Source: Rotaria socialis | Taxonomy: Eukaryota; Rotifera; Eurotatoria; Philodinida; Philodinidae | Direction of reading: 5' to 3' | DNA length: 64,000 bases | NCBI GenBank assembly: GCA_905331475.1 | Contig: CAJNYU010001453.1 | Location: 108,762 to 172,761, forward strand | Shown: piece after piece, positions 50,664 through 61,958 of the stretch | Layout: every line of letters starts with the position of its first letter | Numbering within the stretch: position 1 is the stretch's first letter | Notes under the pieces: model-generated | The model's input: the letters and a program-made list of their open reading frames with translations, nothing else | The model's database searches: none | What the model was told of the DNA's origin: nothing | Made by a program: the position numbers and the translations under genes

Positions 50664-53600
50664 TCAAGCCACATAAACATATTCTGATATATTTGTCTCT
50701 GATCTAGCCATATATCGATGATCAATTAACCATTCAATCATTTCTTTAATTAATTTTTTAGATGGTACAAACATATTTTTTAGTATTTCAATTAATTCAG
50801 TTTGTAATTGACCATTGTTCATACGCTGTCGAGTTTTCATTATTTTAACAATAGCTTCTTTTGTACGTTCACCGCGTAAAAACATTATTTCTTCATTTTC
50901 TTCTTCGCGTCCTTTTTCGGTATTTAACTGAAGACGTTGTATCATATTAACATGGCCACGTGTTTGAACTTTACCAGCACGTATTATTGTAAAATCGTAA
51001 TTTATCCAAAATAGACTCATTTCACTCAAATCTTGACATGATTCAACATGTGTTTCATAGCATATTAATTGTTGTTTCAATTTTGCAAACGATACTAATG
51101 ACCATAGAGTTTTTTTCAATTCATTTTCTGGGATATTTGTTGCCAATTTAAGTTCACTAAATGTCAACTTATTTGTTGGTCGATGATTCCATGCGAAAAG
51201 TACCGATGCTTGTAATGTTGACACATCTAAATCGTATTTACCATTTTTAGAAGCGAATGTTAACTAAAAATAGACAAAAAACAAATTTGGCCTTTTAATT
51301 GAGTTCGTTTTCGTTAACAAAACTTACCTGCCCATTTGATACTGTATGATACCAAGTTAATTTTCTTCCTGAATGTTTTTTCTTATAAAATTCTTCAATT
51401 TCTGGTAGAACATCTTCGATCTGTGCTGGCAATGATACATCAATCTTATCACCTGGGTGCGGCCATGCCGCAGCACTTAGAATTTTAAATGAAAATGAAT
51501 CTAAATAAGATGAAATGAATAATTTATTATTTAACACAACAACTATTATTTATATTTACCCATCATGGTATTATTGTTACGTGACGATGGGCATACACTT
51601 CGAAATTCTTCATTCATATCACGATTTAATTTCAGATCTTTGAACATTTGCTGTAATTTAATAATAAATTCAGCTGGCATACCAACATCCTACGAAACAT
51701 AGAAGCATTTATTTAGATTTTATTAAATTAAAACATCTATGATGCTATCAGCATTCCATGTAGAAAATATGTACTTAATGAACTGTAAATGATAATAATT
51801 CTGTCAGAATACCATTGAGAATAGTTTTATCATTTATATGAAAATTTAATCTACTCCAATGAAAAATCTGAATTTTTCTAACAAAAAGCAAATGTTGATG
51901 AATTTGAATCAATGATAAAAAATCCATAGAACTATCTATCTTTGTAAATGCTTCCGTCAAAATCATCTGATCAGAGAAAAATTATATAAATCTAACTTTT
52001 CTTCCAATGAAACAAACAAGTACGTCTAATTATGTTGCATTGTGTGACTCAATCCATGACAATTATTCTTCGGACATTTTGCATCTTTTCTATTAGATTA
52101 ATTACGTTCAGAATAAGATTTCCGTTTTTAACTGAAAGCAAAAAAAAAGAATTTTACAAAACGTATAATCTACATTAGTTTTGAATACTATGAAAAACAA
52201 AGTCTTTCAAATAGAGTATTTTCATCGAGGAAATATAAATTACTATTCAATAACTCATAGATAACTGTAATAACCCGTTTTGACAAAGAATTCATGTAGT
52301 CTCTAATTGCAATATGTGAACTATTTTGGAAACACATAAGTAATTTGTTTAACAAGTAGCTGTCAAAATATAGCCAAGAGAAAGTTTCTTTGTTCCATCG
52401 CCTTAAATTACAACTAACATGAATCGATCGCAATGTCCTTCGGCAACGACTATTTGTCAATTCCCGTAATGCTTTCATAATTTCTATTAGAATTTTATCG
52501 TTCATATTTGAAAAGAAGCTTCCGCCTACGTTGTATTTTGTTGCAATAAGTAATGTCAACATATTACAAATAAAATTATCATTGAAGGTACATGCTCAAA
52601 AGAGTAATAGTAGTAACATATGAATAACATGCATGGAGAAAAATTGGCAACATATGGAAGTAGAAGATATTAATATTAAAAATGATGACGACAAAGAAAA
52701 TAATAATTGAATGAACTTGTTTTTATTTTTTTTTGCAATATATATATATAATTTTTGTTTGCATGAAATAGTGAACCTTCGAGAAGGTTCACATCAAAAG
52801 AAAAACAAACTATCTTAGATAACGTTCATATTAAATATCTTTCCTATTTCTAATTACCGTAGGGAAAATCCTTCCCGCAAGACATGTCCATTGAATTTTT
52901 ATACGTTTCACTAGAGAATGTAGGTTCATAAATTATTTGGATAGATTAATTTTTGCAATAGAACACATATTGAAAATGCCTGAAATATATATTTCTTACT
53001 CTTAATTGAATAACAATGCTTTCTTCAAGTTCATTATCGATCGAAGTATCCAAGATAAGGCGACGTGTAAGAGCTCCTTTATAAAATCGCATAAAAACAT
53101 CTTTATTTTGTACATATTTCAATAATAATAACTAAATGAAAAGAAAAATAAATAAAAACTCTAGACATAATCGAAAGCTTTTGCTTACCACATCTTTTAG
53201 TTTAACTTCAATTTCTTCTGATGAATATTTTTTGTGTGTTGATGTACCCTTACGTAAAAGTATATCACAATACTGTGCTAATAATTCAGGACAACGCGAT
53301 TCAGCAAGAGTTGTCCGAGTTGTTCTACGGAAAAGAAACGATGAATAAAAGAAAAGAAAATTTGAAAATGAATTTTGTTTTTATGTACCCTCGTGTAGCA
53401 CGCGCTGGCATATCAAGTTGAAAGACTGAAATATCATTAATAATCTTTTGAAAAGCTAATTAAATAAAAATAATTATTAGTGGCAAAAATTAAGACAATA
53501 TTCAATTAACCTTTATCACGAGATGTAAGAAATCTTGGATCATTGAGAAAAGCATCACGTACAAGATTTGAAAATTGTCGATAAAGATCTAGTAACTGTT

Positions 53601-55604
53601 GAACATAACTTTCAGGATCCTAATTTTAAAACAAATCAAATAAGCCTCGTTTCTTGGTTTTAATAAAAATTAACAAACTTGTTTGATTGTATCTTTATTT
53701 TTAAGCATATTATCAAGTCCTTGTTTAACAATAAATGATTCAAGTGATTGTGTTAGCGACGTTATATCTCCTGTATGATCAAGAAGTACAAATACAAGAC
53801 GTAAACCTTCGAAAGAATAATATTGAAATTAATTTAAAATAAATATTAATAGTTTGTTTTTCTCTTCTTACGTTCAATATCATTATTTTCGATTAAATTA
53901 GGGCATTCATTAGTAATTTGCTCACGAAATTCCGTAACAAATACATCAACACATCGACGAACCAATAATGGAACACTATTACATTCTGCTACAGATTCAA
54001 GATAGCGTCGCGCACGTTTTTCTTCTTCCTAAAATCGACGAAATAAACGTGTTGGTGATATTAAAATAAATATTACTTTGAGTTTTTGATCTGCATAATA
54101 AAGATAAGATAGGATGCCATGTTCGGCGAGATATTGGCCAGCTTTTTGTTTATAAAATCGAGTTGTTTCATTCAAATAAGCACGTTCAAAGTTTTCAATA
54201 TAAACTTTATATTTATCTTTATCATCTGTTTTTAAACTCACTAAAAAGAAGAAAAAGAAAAATGTATCTTTAGTAATCATAACACTTTCGAAGATTGTAA
54301 AACTAACAAAATTGTGCTCAAAATAAAAAGAGTATAAAATAAATGAGTATTGCTGTCTCAACTTACTAATAAGGATTATCTCGATTTTATATTACTCAAA
54401 CCTGGTTTTCTACAGGTTACAGATCAGAGATATGCGTAATCAATTTCAGTTAGCTTAAAAAATTAATAGTAAAATAGCGATACTCTTAATGTTTGTAAGA
54501 ATGAATGGTGGTACTATATTCAAACATGCTGTAAAAATGCAATAAATCAGTAGTTATCAGCAAATATTTCATATTTTTCTCCAGGTAAATTCTACCAATT
54601 ATAAATAACTCTTCTCAATATCACTCTATTGGTAATATATCTAACAAGTATTCATTTTACCATATGAATCTCGAACACCAATAACTAATTGAGAGTCGAA
54701 TGATTCACCATTACGTTCCGCTTGAACTAATTTCATTGCACTATTCTACAAAAAGAAAAATAACACCATCATTAAAAATCCACATAAACCTAATTTATAT
54801 TTACTTGAAGACGATGTTTTATATCTTTAAATATATTATTATTCCATGATTCAAGCATTAACTGTCGAACTTGATCTGTATTACGTGTTGTTTTCTCTGC
54901 ATTATATGTTGCATTGGAAGAGCTATTCCCATTGGGCGTTGTTTCAATACGAACAAACGGTTTAGGTAAATATTCACATTGTTCATAAAACTTAGACCAC
55001 TCATGAATGTATGCTTTGAGAAGACTAGAAAGAAAATCTATTCAAAATTTAATTCACCAGCAAACATTAGATATACATACGCTGAATCTTCATCATGCCG
55101 TAGAACACGCTAAAATAAATAATGAGAATAAATTTTGGATAGCTTTTTTTTATGACAAAATGTACGCATTGTCGAACATAATTTCTTAACGAAAGCAAAA
55201 AAAGCTATCGCTGGTAAACATCGGTTTAACTCATCTCAAACAAGAATTTCGTTTTTAAATTAACCTCTTGTCCTTGTTTGATATGCCGAGTAATTTCATT
55301 TGATAATTCCGTAAATATTTCTTGTATACTTGACGGATACCATGTGGAAACACCGTATACATCACTAAAAATAGACGAGATTATTTATTAACATAACAGA
55401 AATCTATTGAAATAATAGTTATTTACGTAAATAAATTTTGCCATTCGACTTGTGAAGTTGGTTCTTGTCGAAGAATCTTTAATACGACACGTTTCATTTG
55501 TGGCCATCGATCTTGAAATGTAGCTTGATGATTCTTTGAAGAAAACGAAAAATAAAAAGACGTTAGAATAAATTGAAAGTTCCAATAAATTGATAACATA
55601 CCAT
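50664..55604 (-). CDS. CUL5: Cullin-5
   Basis: Scaffold of CRL5 ubiquitin ligases, pairing elongin-BC/SOCS-box receptors with RBX2. Sixteen exons on the minus strand, of which the first carries only the ATG: 55602-55604, 55427-55533, 55265-55364, 55081-55109, 54805-55024, 54661-54745, 54077-54240, 53872-54028, 53679-53806, 53511-53619, 53389-53455, 53189-53324, 53000-53131, 51560-51689, 51328-51500, 50664-51263; 779 residues (human 780). The N-terminal cullin repeats include NHQATFQDRWPQMKRVVLKI and FDSQLVIGVRDSY. The cullin-homology region includes YVQNKDVFMRFYKGALTRRL and IEEFYKKKHSGRKLTWYHTV. The Nedd8 site is Lys723 in IVKIMKTRQ, within a winged-helix domain ending YVYVA. Intron 13 (51690-52999) is far longer than the others and contains a candidate nested gene. 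Confidence 0.96.
51775..51966 (-). other. Coding-like frame in CUL5 intron 13 (distal piece)
   Basis: A 63-codon frame directly after a good acceptor on the minus strand (ttttctctgatcag then ATG). It has a plausible composition (SLIQIHQHLLFVRKIQIFHW) but no recognised motif. It could be a last exon of the nested candidate upstream, or chance. Confidence 0.25.
52049..52562 (-). CDS. Candidate gene nested in CUL5 intron 13, unknown
   Basis: I do not recognise the product. On the CUL5 strand a 124-codon frame runs from ATG at 52562 to 52188, with natural-looking composition (MNDKILIEIMKALRELTNSR, RSIHVSCNLRRWNKETFSWL, VITVIYELLNSNLYF). An alternative form splices from 52199 (a weak GTTTTT donor) to an acceptor after a tttttgctttcag tract at 52132, keeps frame, and adds KNGNLILNVINLIEKMQNVR before a stop at 52049. 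The added piece has the look of a leucine-rich-repeat or F-box-type region. Upstream, in promoter order, lie a perfect heat-shock element, a TATA run and an A-rich leader of about 170 bases. Gene status is inferred from this context; it could equally be an inserted relic. Confidence 0.35.
52739..52751 (-). promoter_or_regulatory. TATA-like run
   Basis: An alternating TA run (TATATATATAT) lying about 20 bases downstream of the heat-shock element on the minus strand and about 180 bases before the nested ATG. The spacing suits a core promoter, but such runs are common in this AT-rich genome. Confidence 0.35.
52771..52792. promoter_or_regulatory. Perfect four-unit heat-shock element
   Basis: The palindrome contains GAAccTTCgaGAAggTTC, that is, four strictly alternating 5-bp units, an ideal binding site for a heat-shock factor trimer. 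The whole 22 bases form a 10-bp inverted repeat with a 2-base centre. It stands out in AT-rich intron sequence. It lies inside CUL5 intron 13, upstream of the nested candidate. Confidence 0.6.
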
Positions 55605-55867
55605 AATTATAATATTACCAAAAAAAAATAATGAAAAAAAACTCAATCGGAAAACAACAAAAAGAAGATATGATGATTCAGTTCATCCGCTTCTGATTTG
55701 CTAACAAATTTTTATCCAATATATAATCAATCTAGTTGGCGTTACAATCAACGCCAAACTGATGTCGTAATCAGGAAACCAAAAAAAAACATTCAACAAC
55801 CTCTTTCAGATTCAGATTTATTTATTTTTTATTCATTAATCCGAATAAGACACAGTAAGAAGACGTA
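55605..55867. promoter_or_regulatory. Bidirectional promoter region CUL5 / IMPDH
   Basis: Only 263 bases separate the two divergent start codons, so the two genes very likely share one promoter region. A/T-rich, with no named motif visible. Confidence 0.5.
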
Positions 55868-57835
55868 ATGTTAGAAAATGGTGATCACGAGGAAAATTTA
55901 TCTGACGGTTTATCAATTAAAGAATTATTTCAAAATAATGATGGTTTAACTTATAATGATTTTATCATATTACCCGGTTATATTAATTTTTCATCAGATA
56001 ATGTTGCACTTACTGCTAAACTTACAAAAAAGATTACTATCAAAACACCATTTGTATCAAGTCCAATGGATACTGTTTCAGAATCGACTATGGCTGGTAA
56101 GAATTTGAAGGTTTTCAACAAAAAAAATGATGGAAAAAGTAAAATTTTTGTTTTAGTGGCTATGGCATTAAATGGTGGAATAGGTATCATTCATCATAAT
56201 TGTTCAGTGGAATATCAAGCCAATGAAGTACGACGAGTAAAACGTTATGAACAAGGTTTTATAAGTGATCCACTAGTACTTTCACCAACGAATACAGTCG
56301 CTGAAATTTACGCTATTAAAAAATTGCATGGATTTTCTGGTAAACACATTCAACGGTTATTGCATTGTACAGTGCAACTTTTTGCTGCTTTTTTTTGTAG
56401 GTATACCGGTGACAGAAAGTGGAAAAATTAATAGCAAATTATTAGGTTTAATAACATTTCGTGACATTGATTTTTTAAGTAAAGATCAATGGTCAAAGAT
56501 ACCAATTAGTCAAGTTATGACACCGATTGCTGATCTTATAACAGCAAAAAATGATTTAACACTCAAAGATGCATATAGTATTTTACAACGAAGTAAAAAA
56601 GGTTCGTTACATGATGTTATTTATTTTTCTTTTTTAATAAAAAGAAACCTTAAAATATCGACTCTCGTCTCTTGTAAAACTTTATGTTAAATGACACATG
56701 ACTCATGTGTCATTGGATTATTTTCTTATTTGCGCTGCGATAAAAAGAAAATAAAAAAATATTGTTATTTAGGAAAATTACCCATCGTTGACTCCGATGG
56801 TAATCTTGTATCATTAATAGCTCGAACCGATCTAGAAAAAAATCGTGATTATCCATTAGCGTCAAAAGACAATCGTCGACAATTGTTATGTGGAGCTGCT
56901 ATAGGTACACGAAAAGAAGACGAAAAACGTCTTGAAGCTCTTGCTCAAGTTGGTGTCGATGTTATCGTACTGGATTCTTCACAAGGAAATTCCATATATC
57001 AAATTGACATGATTAAACATATTAAAAGTACTTATCCAAATCTACAAGTTGTCGCCGGTAATGTTGTTACACAAAGACAAGCAAAAAATCTAATCGATGC
57101 CGGTGCTGATGCTTTGCGAGTTGGAATGGGTAGTGGATCAATTTGCATTACACAAGAAGTTATGGCTGTGGGACGAGCACAAGCAACAGCAGTATATAAA
57201 GTCGCTGAATATGCACGACGACATAATATACCTGTTATTGCTGATGGAGGCATATCGTGCGTTGGACATATTGTGAAGGCATTAACATTAGGTGCTGATT
57301 GTGTTATGATGGGATCATTATTAGCTGGTACACATGAAGCGCCTGGAGAATATTATTATCAAGATGGTGTAAGACTTAAGAAATGTAAGTAGACGACAAG
57401 AACAACAAATATATTGTTTGAAAAACTTTCTATGAAAAGTTTTTAGTTGATGAGACAGAAATCTTCTATAGAATAAATTACTAATTTACATCTTTTTTTG
57501 CTTCATCTATAGATCGTGGTATGGGTAGCCTTGATGCAATGACTGCATGCCAAGAATTATCTGCCGCTAGCCGATATTATTCAGAAACAGATCATATCAA
57601 AGTTGCTCAAGGTGTCTCAGGTAGTGTTGTTGACAAGGGTAGTATTCATCGATTTATTGGTGGTTACCTCTATACTGGTATACAAAAATCTCTTCAAGAT
57701 ATCGGATGTCAATCACTTGAACAATTACATAAAGAAGCAACCGAAGAATTAATCAGAGTTGAAAAACGTACAACTGCAGCACAGATTGAAGGTGGTGTAC
57801 ATAATTTACATTCATTTGAAAAGCGACTATTCTAG
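55868..57835 (+). CDS. IMPDH: Inosine-5'-monophosphate dehydrogenase
   Basis: Oxidises IMP to XMP with NAD+, the committed step of guanine nucleotide synthesis; cytosolic tetramer. Five exons: 55868-56096, 56157-56339, 56401-56601, 56773-57384, 57513-57835; 515 residues (human 514). It starts [20 protein letters not shown] and has [14 protein letters not shown]. The two CBS modules (Bateman region, about 110-225) include [11 protein letters not shown] and [20 protein letters not shown]. The catalytic loop [13 protein letters not shown] carries nucleophile Cys329, with VIADGGIS and [20 protein letters not shown] nearby. The flap RGMGSLDAM crosses an exon junction, and the C-terminus has [20 protein letters not shown]. 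Single-copy status and the choice between IMPDH1 and IMPDH2 cannot be decided from the window. Confidence 0.96.
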
Positions 57836-59200
57836 AACAAAAAGAAGATTTCTATGATGGTCATTCATCATATTCAATGATCTATTTATTTTTGATCTCG
57901 ATTCACAAAAAAGAAATTTTAAAAAGCTTTTATTTTTCTTGTGTATATATTTATATATTTGTACTGCCGTTGTAAAACAAAAAAAACTTTGTTGTATTTT
58001 ATTTAATCATTCCGATGTTTTGTATGCGCAATCAATCCAGATTTTCCTCAATTAACTACATCTTTCATTTTTGTCTATTCAAGAATGCATATGTACAGAG
58101 GTTCCAAACTATAATGACAACACTTTTCTTTTTCTTGCAAAGTTTGCGTGATTGTCAGAAGTACTAATTGAAATACATGTATTATTTACTATTGTATGTA
58201 GACTTTATTGGTCTGTGACAAAAAAGTAACACAGATGAATTATGTCTTTATTTAACAGTTCAATGCAACAATGACAGTATATATACTAGAATATATCCTA
58301 GCGAATAGCGATTCTTTTTATTATCAAACAAACAAAGAAAGAACAAGGTAATGATGGCGAGTGGAAATGAAAAATATACTTGATGTAATATGTACAATAA
58401 ATAAGTTCTAAAATACATTTAACTGTTGAATAATGAGTCTCTAGACTAATTAGACAAATAGCTTTGCTTGCATAAAATAAAGATGTTCCATCAGAGCATG
58501 TAATAAGAAAAAAAGATGAGTTATTGGAATATCTGGAGAATTTAGTCGAATAAAAACACCATTGAACATTGAAAACTATTTATTTCAAAAGTTGAAATGT
58601 TATATTTTACAATATTCGAAACTTTTATACAACTGATAGCATCTTCATGACATGACGTGGTTGAAAGTTCATATGGGGAATGGTTTAACAATTGATTTGG
58701 AATCAATCGATTCGATCTTCATAAGCTTCATATATCATTTCTTTGAGCAATTGACGAAATCACTTGTTAATTTAATAGACAAAGAACTCATATTTTTCTA
58801 TCAATTGATCCCATGTAAAAATAGATAGGGTTTTACTTTTATGACGATGCGGTACTTTTGTTCTCGAAATTTTTCTTTGAATCTGTCCATACACACCCTC
58901 GACTTTTTCTCTCAAATAAATTCAATTCTATTATGATTTTCATATGTAGATAAATCAGGTATTATTGAACTTCTATCCGGTTTCGAATCCTTAGGAACAA
59001 ATTATATGAATTGCATGGTTGAAAAAGAAAAACACAAAAATTAGAGGATCAATTTTCTATGTTATACAATCAACTATGTTTTATTCTTACGTTTGTTTTT
59101 GTTTAGAAGAACTCTATGATCATGTATACGTGCTTGATAAGAACTTATTTATTTCACATATTCATTCCTTAACTCAAACGAACAACTGATTATAAATATA
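57836..59200. other. IMPDH 3' region and gene-free DNA
   Basis: AT-rich sequence with no supportable coding region. The first few hundred bases are presumably the IMPDH 3' UTR. Confidence 0.5.
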
Positions 59201-59741
59201 TTTTAGTTTGTTCCAACAAGAAAAGATCATTCAGGACCAGCTGCCTGTCAAGGTATGTAGTTTTTATCTTTTAAGTGTTAAGTTGGTCTGTTTTCTTTTA
59301 ATTCTAGGAAATATTGTTCAAATTTATTACACTAGAAGTATGTGTACGTGCAATTTTTTTATTTAGTAGACTCATTTTTACTTCAGTCGACGAGTTAAGT
59401 TACTACAAAAGAAATTCCTGATCTAGCAGTTACCTTTCTTTCCGTTGAAGAATTACTTAGATTTTGCTTATTCAGTTCTACAACATGCAACAGAGTTGAT
59501 TCAAAATCGATGTGCTAAAGTAGTTATGACATACTAATATGCTAATCAAATGTTAGATAGTTGATTAGTTGTCTACAATGTGAATACTGAACTTTCAGAT
59601 GCTGGAGAAGAAAATGTGAATTCAAACTCTTTTAATTCGGACTAGTACATCACTTATGGAAGGTCAATGTTGACGTGCTAAATTACCCGATAACGTTAAT
59701 GTTGCTATTCAAATTGAAGATACACAAGTTCATGAACAACA

Positions 59742-59971
59742 TGCAACTAAACAGAATGGTTTCGATGAAAAAAAGTATTCGTATTATTTCTAAATGTTCA
59801 TTGAATCAAGAGATATTGACGATGATATTCAAATGAGTGAATTNTATGCAACTAAAAAAAATGATTTCGATGAAAAAAAAGTATTCGTATTATTTCTAAA
59901 TGTTCATTGAATCAAGAGATATCAGGTTCTGTATAGAGATATTGGCGATGATATTCAAATGAGTGAATTTT
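59742..59971. repeat. Near-identical tandem copies around a single N
   Basis: The sequence from ATGCAACTAAA through TTCGATGAAAAAAAGTATTC to GATATTCAAATGAGTGAATT occurs twice, directly before and directly after the N at 59844. The copies differ by a few substitutions, a one-base change in an A-run and an extra segment (caggttctgtatagagat) in the second. This looks like two overlapping allelic contig ends joined without merging. Confidence 0.7.
59844..59844. other. Ambiguous base / probable contig join
   Basis: A single N at the centre of the duplicated segment, consistent with an assembler join rather than one unreadable base. Confidence 0.75.
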
Positions 59972-61404
59972 CTTTACAAAAAAACGTTCCTTTGGAACTT
60001 ACTGGTCTAGGTTTACTTGCTACAGTTGAACCACGAATAATACATGTTTATGATAAACTATGTGTAGTCGTTCTTTCAGCTGATAGTGGGAAAATTCGTG
60101 ATAGTAATAAAATCATGCTTATGAGAGTATTAAAATATACAATATACTATTTACTTCCAATGTGGCATTATATATAATAAGTAACTTTGATTCGTATTCC
60201 GTATCGTTTTAAACAGTTATTTCGAGAATTTATTCTAATGAAACATCGGTTATTCAAATATTACAATCTTATCATCCAATAATTCATGTGCAGATATATA
60301 TATATGTGGTAGTAGAGTTTAGAATCTAGTTGAGATTGGAATTGTTCATTATTCTATAAATGTTATGAGAGAGTGATTCATAGAAATAAAATTTTATTAG
60401 TGAGTGATATCAGATAGTTTGATTGATTATGTAGATTCAAAAAACACGTTGTTGTTTCCAAGATTAATTGTGTCAATCTTTCATGATTGAGGAGAGAGAA
60501 ATGAGAAAGATTCTGAAAAGATGTTTGTTTTAATACGCGGGACATTGATTTTTTTCTTTCGTTATGCATTCGAAGAAAAGACAGAAAGAGTTTCGCTATC
60601 ATTATTTCGAAGTACGGGTCTCGAGCAGGTGGGATGGGAATGGAAAAAGCTTTTATATCGAATGATATGGAAGGAAAGAAATTTTTTTTTAAATTTTTCA
60701 TGAAATTAATAAAGAAGTTTCTTATATGAGTACTCCATTTGATGTGTTATTAGCTACAATCGTTCTTCGTTAAAAATAAATAAGCTAATATAAAAGAAAC
60801 TTCGTAATTTATGTCTAAGCATTGTCTGTTTCATAGTGACGATTATCAATTATAAAAGCTTAAATTAATAAAGAAATGATGACAAAAAAGTTAGATATTA
60901 ATAGATTCTACTAAATTTTTAAAGTGTAAAACTCGGATAAATAAGTATTTATTTAATGATGTAACATTAATGTCATAATCAACGAAGTATTTTATTTTCC
61001 TTTCCATATTAAAGTATCAGTTCAGCAAGATACATTAATTACTGTATGACTCATACAAGCGAGATGAGAGCGCGTTGAGATAAATGAAAAATAAGAAATA
61101 AATTTTTTTTTTTTTTGGTCACCAATTTAAAAAAGAAATCTAAATTATGATCAATTAGAAAATAGTGTACTAAATCTAACTCGTAGAAAAAAATTTCCAT
61201 ATCGCTCATATAATTTTATTTGCATTTTGATTTTCAGAACTGTTTTCTTCTGTTCTTTTTTTTCGCTCTCTTTTGTGTCTATTTTCTCTATCTTTAATTA
61301 AATCTATTATTCCAATCTCAACTAAATTCTCATGTCAACTGTAACATATATATCACAAACATAGTAGGCATGCTCAAGATTGTATTTGAAATCCTAATAC
61401 ATGA

Positions 61405-61653
61405 TTACAAATTAGTAACGATCATAAAGATGAATCCGTTGTTTACTTATATATTAAGAATTACAAAATCAATATCGAAATAAAATTTCGAAAACAATCT
61501 TTTTCTGCTGCCACTGTTTGCTCTCATTTTGCTGAAGCAATTGTTGATACATTGTCATCATTGGATCAGAATATTTTTACTTATGCAGCTTATCGACATA
61601 TTGCAAAGAAAACAATAACACTTGAATTATTGATTGACCAGTCTGATGAATGA
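61405..61653 (+). pseudogene. Orphan terminal-exon-like coding piece
   Basis: An 82-codon open frame without its own suitable start, ending at TGA 61651-61653. Its composition is clearly protein-like: ESVVYLYIKNYKINIEIKFR, FSAATVCSHFAEAIVDTLSS, FTYAAYRHIAKKTITLELLI. It looks like the last exon of a gene whose other parts may be the remnants at 59.2-60.3 kb on the same strand. I cannot name the family. The start coordinate is only where the frame opens. Confidence 0.4.
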
Positions 61654-61958
61654 TTGAAAATTTACATTGTGATTGTTGAAATTATTTGATAAGTTGCTTT
61701 TTTTTTTAAAGTATAACTCTAACCTACGTAGCATTGTTGTGTAATGTATTGCCAGAGATCATGACATGCTTTGTTGTGATGTTAATTTTCTGTTCATAGA
61801 ATGTTTTTGATCTTTGTATCCAATAAATGATTTGTGTTATAGAAGATGCCTATCACAATCGATTAATTGGTTTCTAACTAAATAAATTTCTTTTTTTCAA
61901 TAATCTCTCTCCAAATAGTAGAGTCATAGAAAATACGTAAGGGCAACTTAAGTTAAGT

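Larger units (their letters stand above)
59208..60300 (+). pseudogene. Broken coding remnants of an unidentified gene
   Basis: Short stretches have coding character but no continuous frame. An exon-like piece at about 59208-59251 (FVPTRKDHSGPAACQ) has an acceptor and a donor (GTATGTAG). Then come LTFLS-type and DFAYSVLQHATELIQNRCAK fragments in different frames, NVAIQIEDTQVHEQHATKQN, and an open piece at 59959-60177 (LELTGLGLLATVEPRIIHVY, VVVLSADSGKIRDSNK). Stops and frameshifts separate them, and part of the damage is the duplication at the N (59844). I do not recognise the protein family. It may be a pseudogene, or a real gene garbled by the assembly. Confidence 0.4.

Noticed and set aside
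60378-60703. Overlapping open frames on both strands (107 and 60 codons)
   Set aside because: No motif on either strand; both are explained by local base composition.
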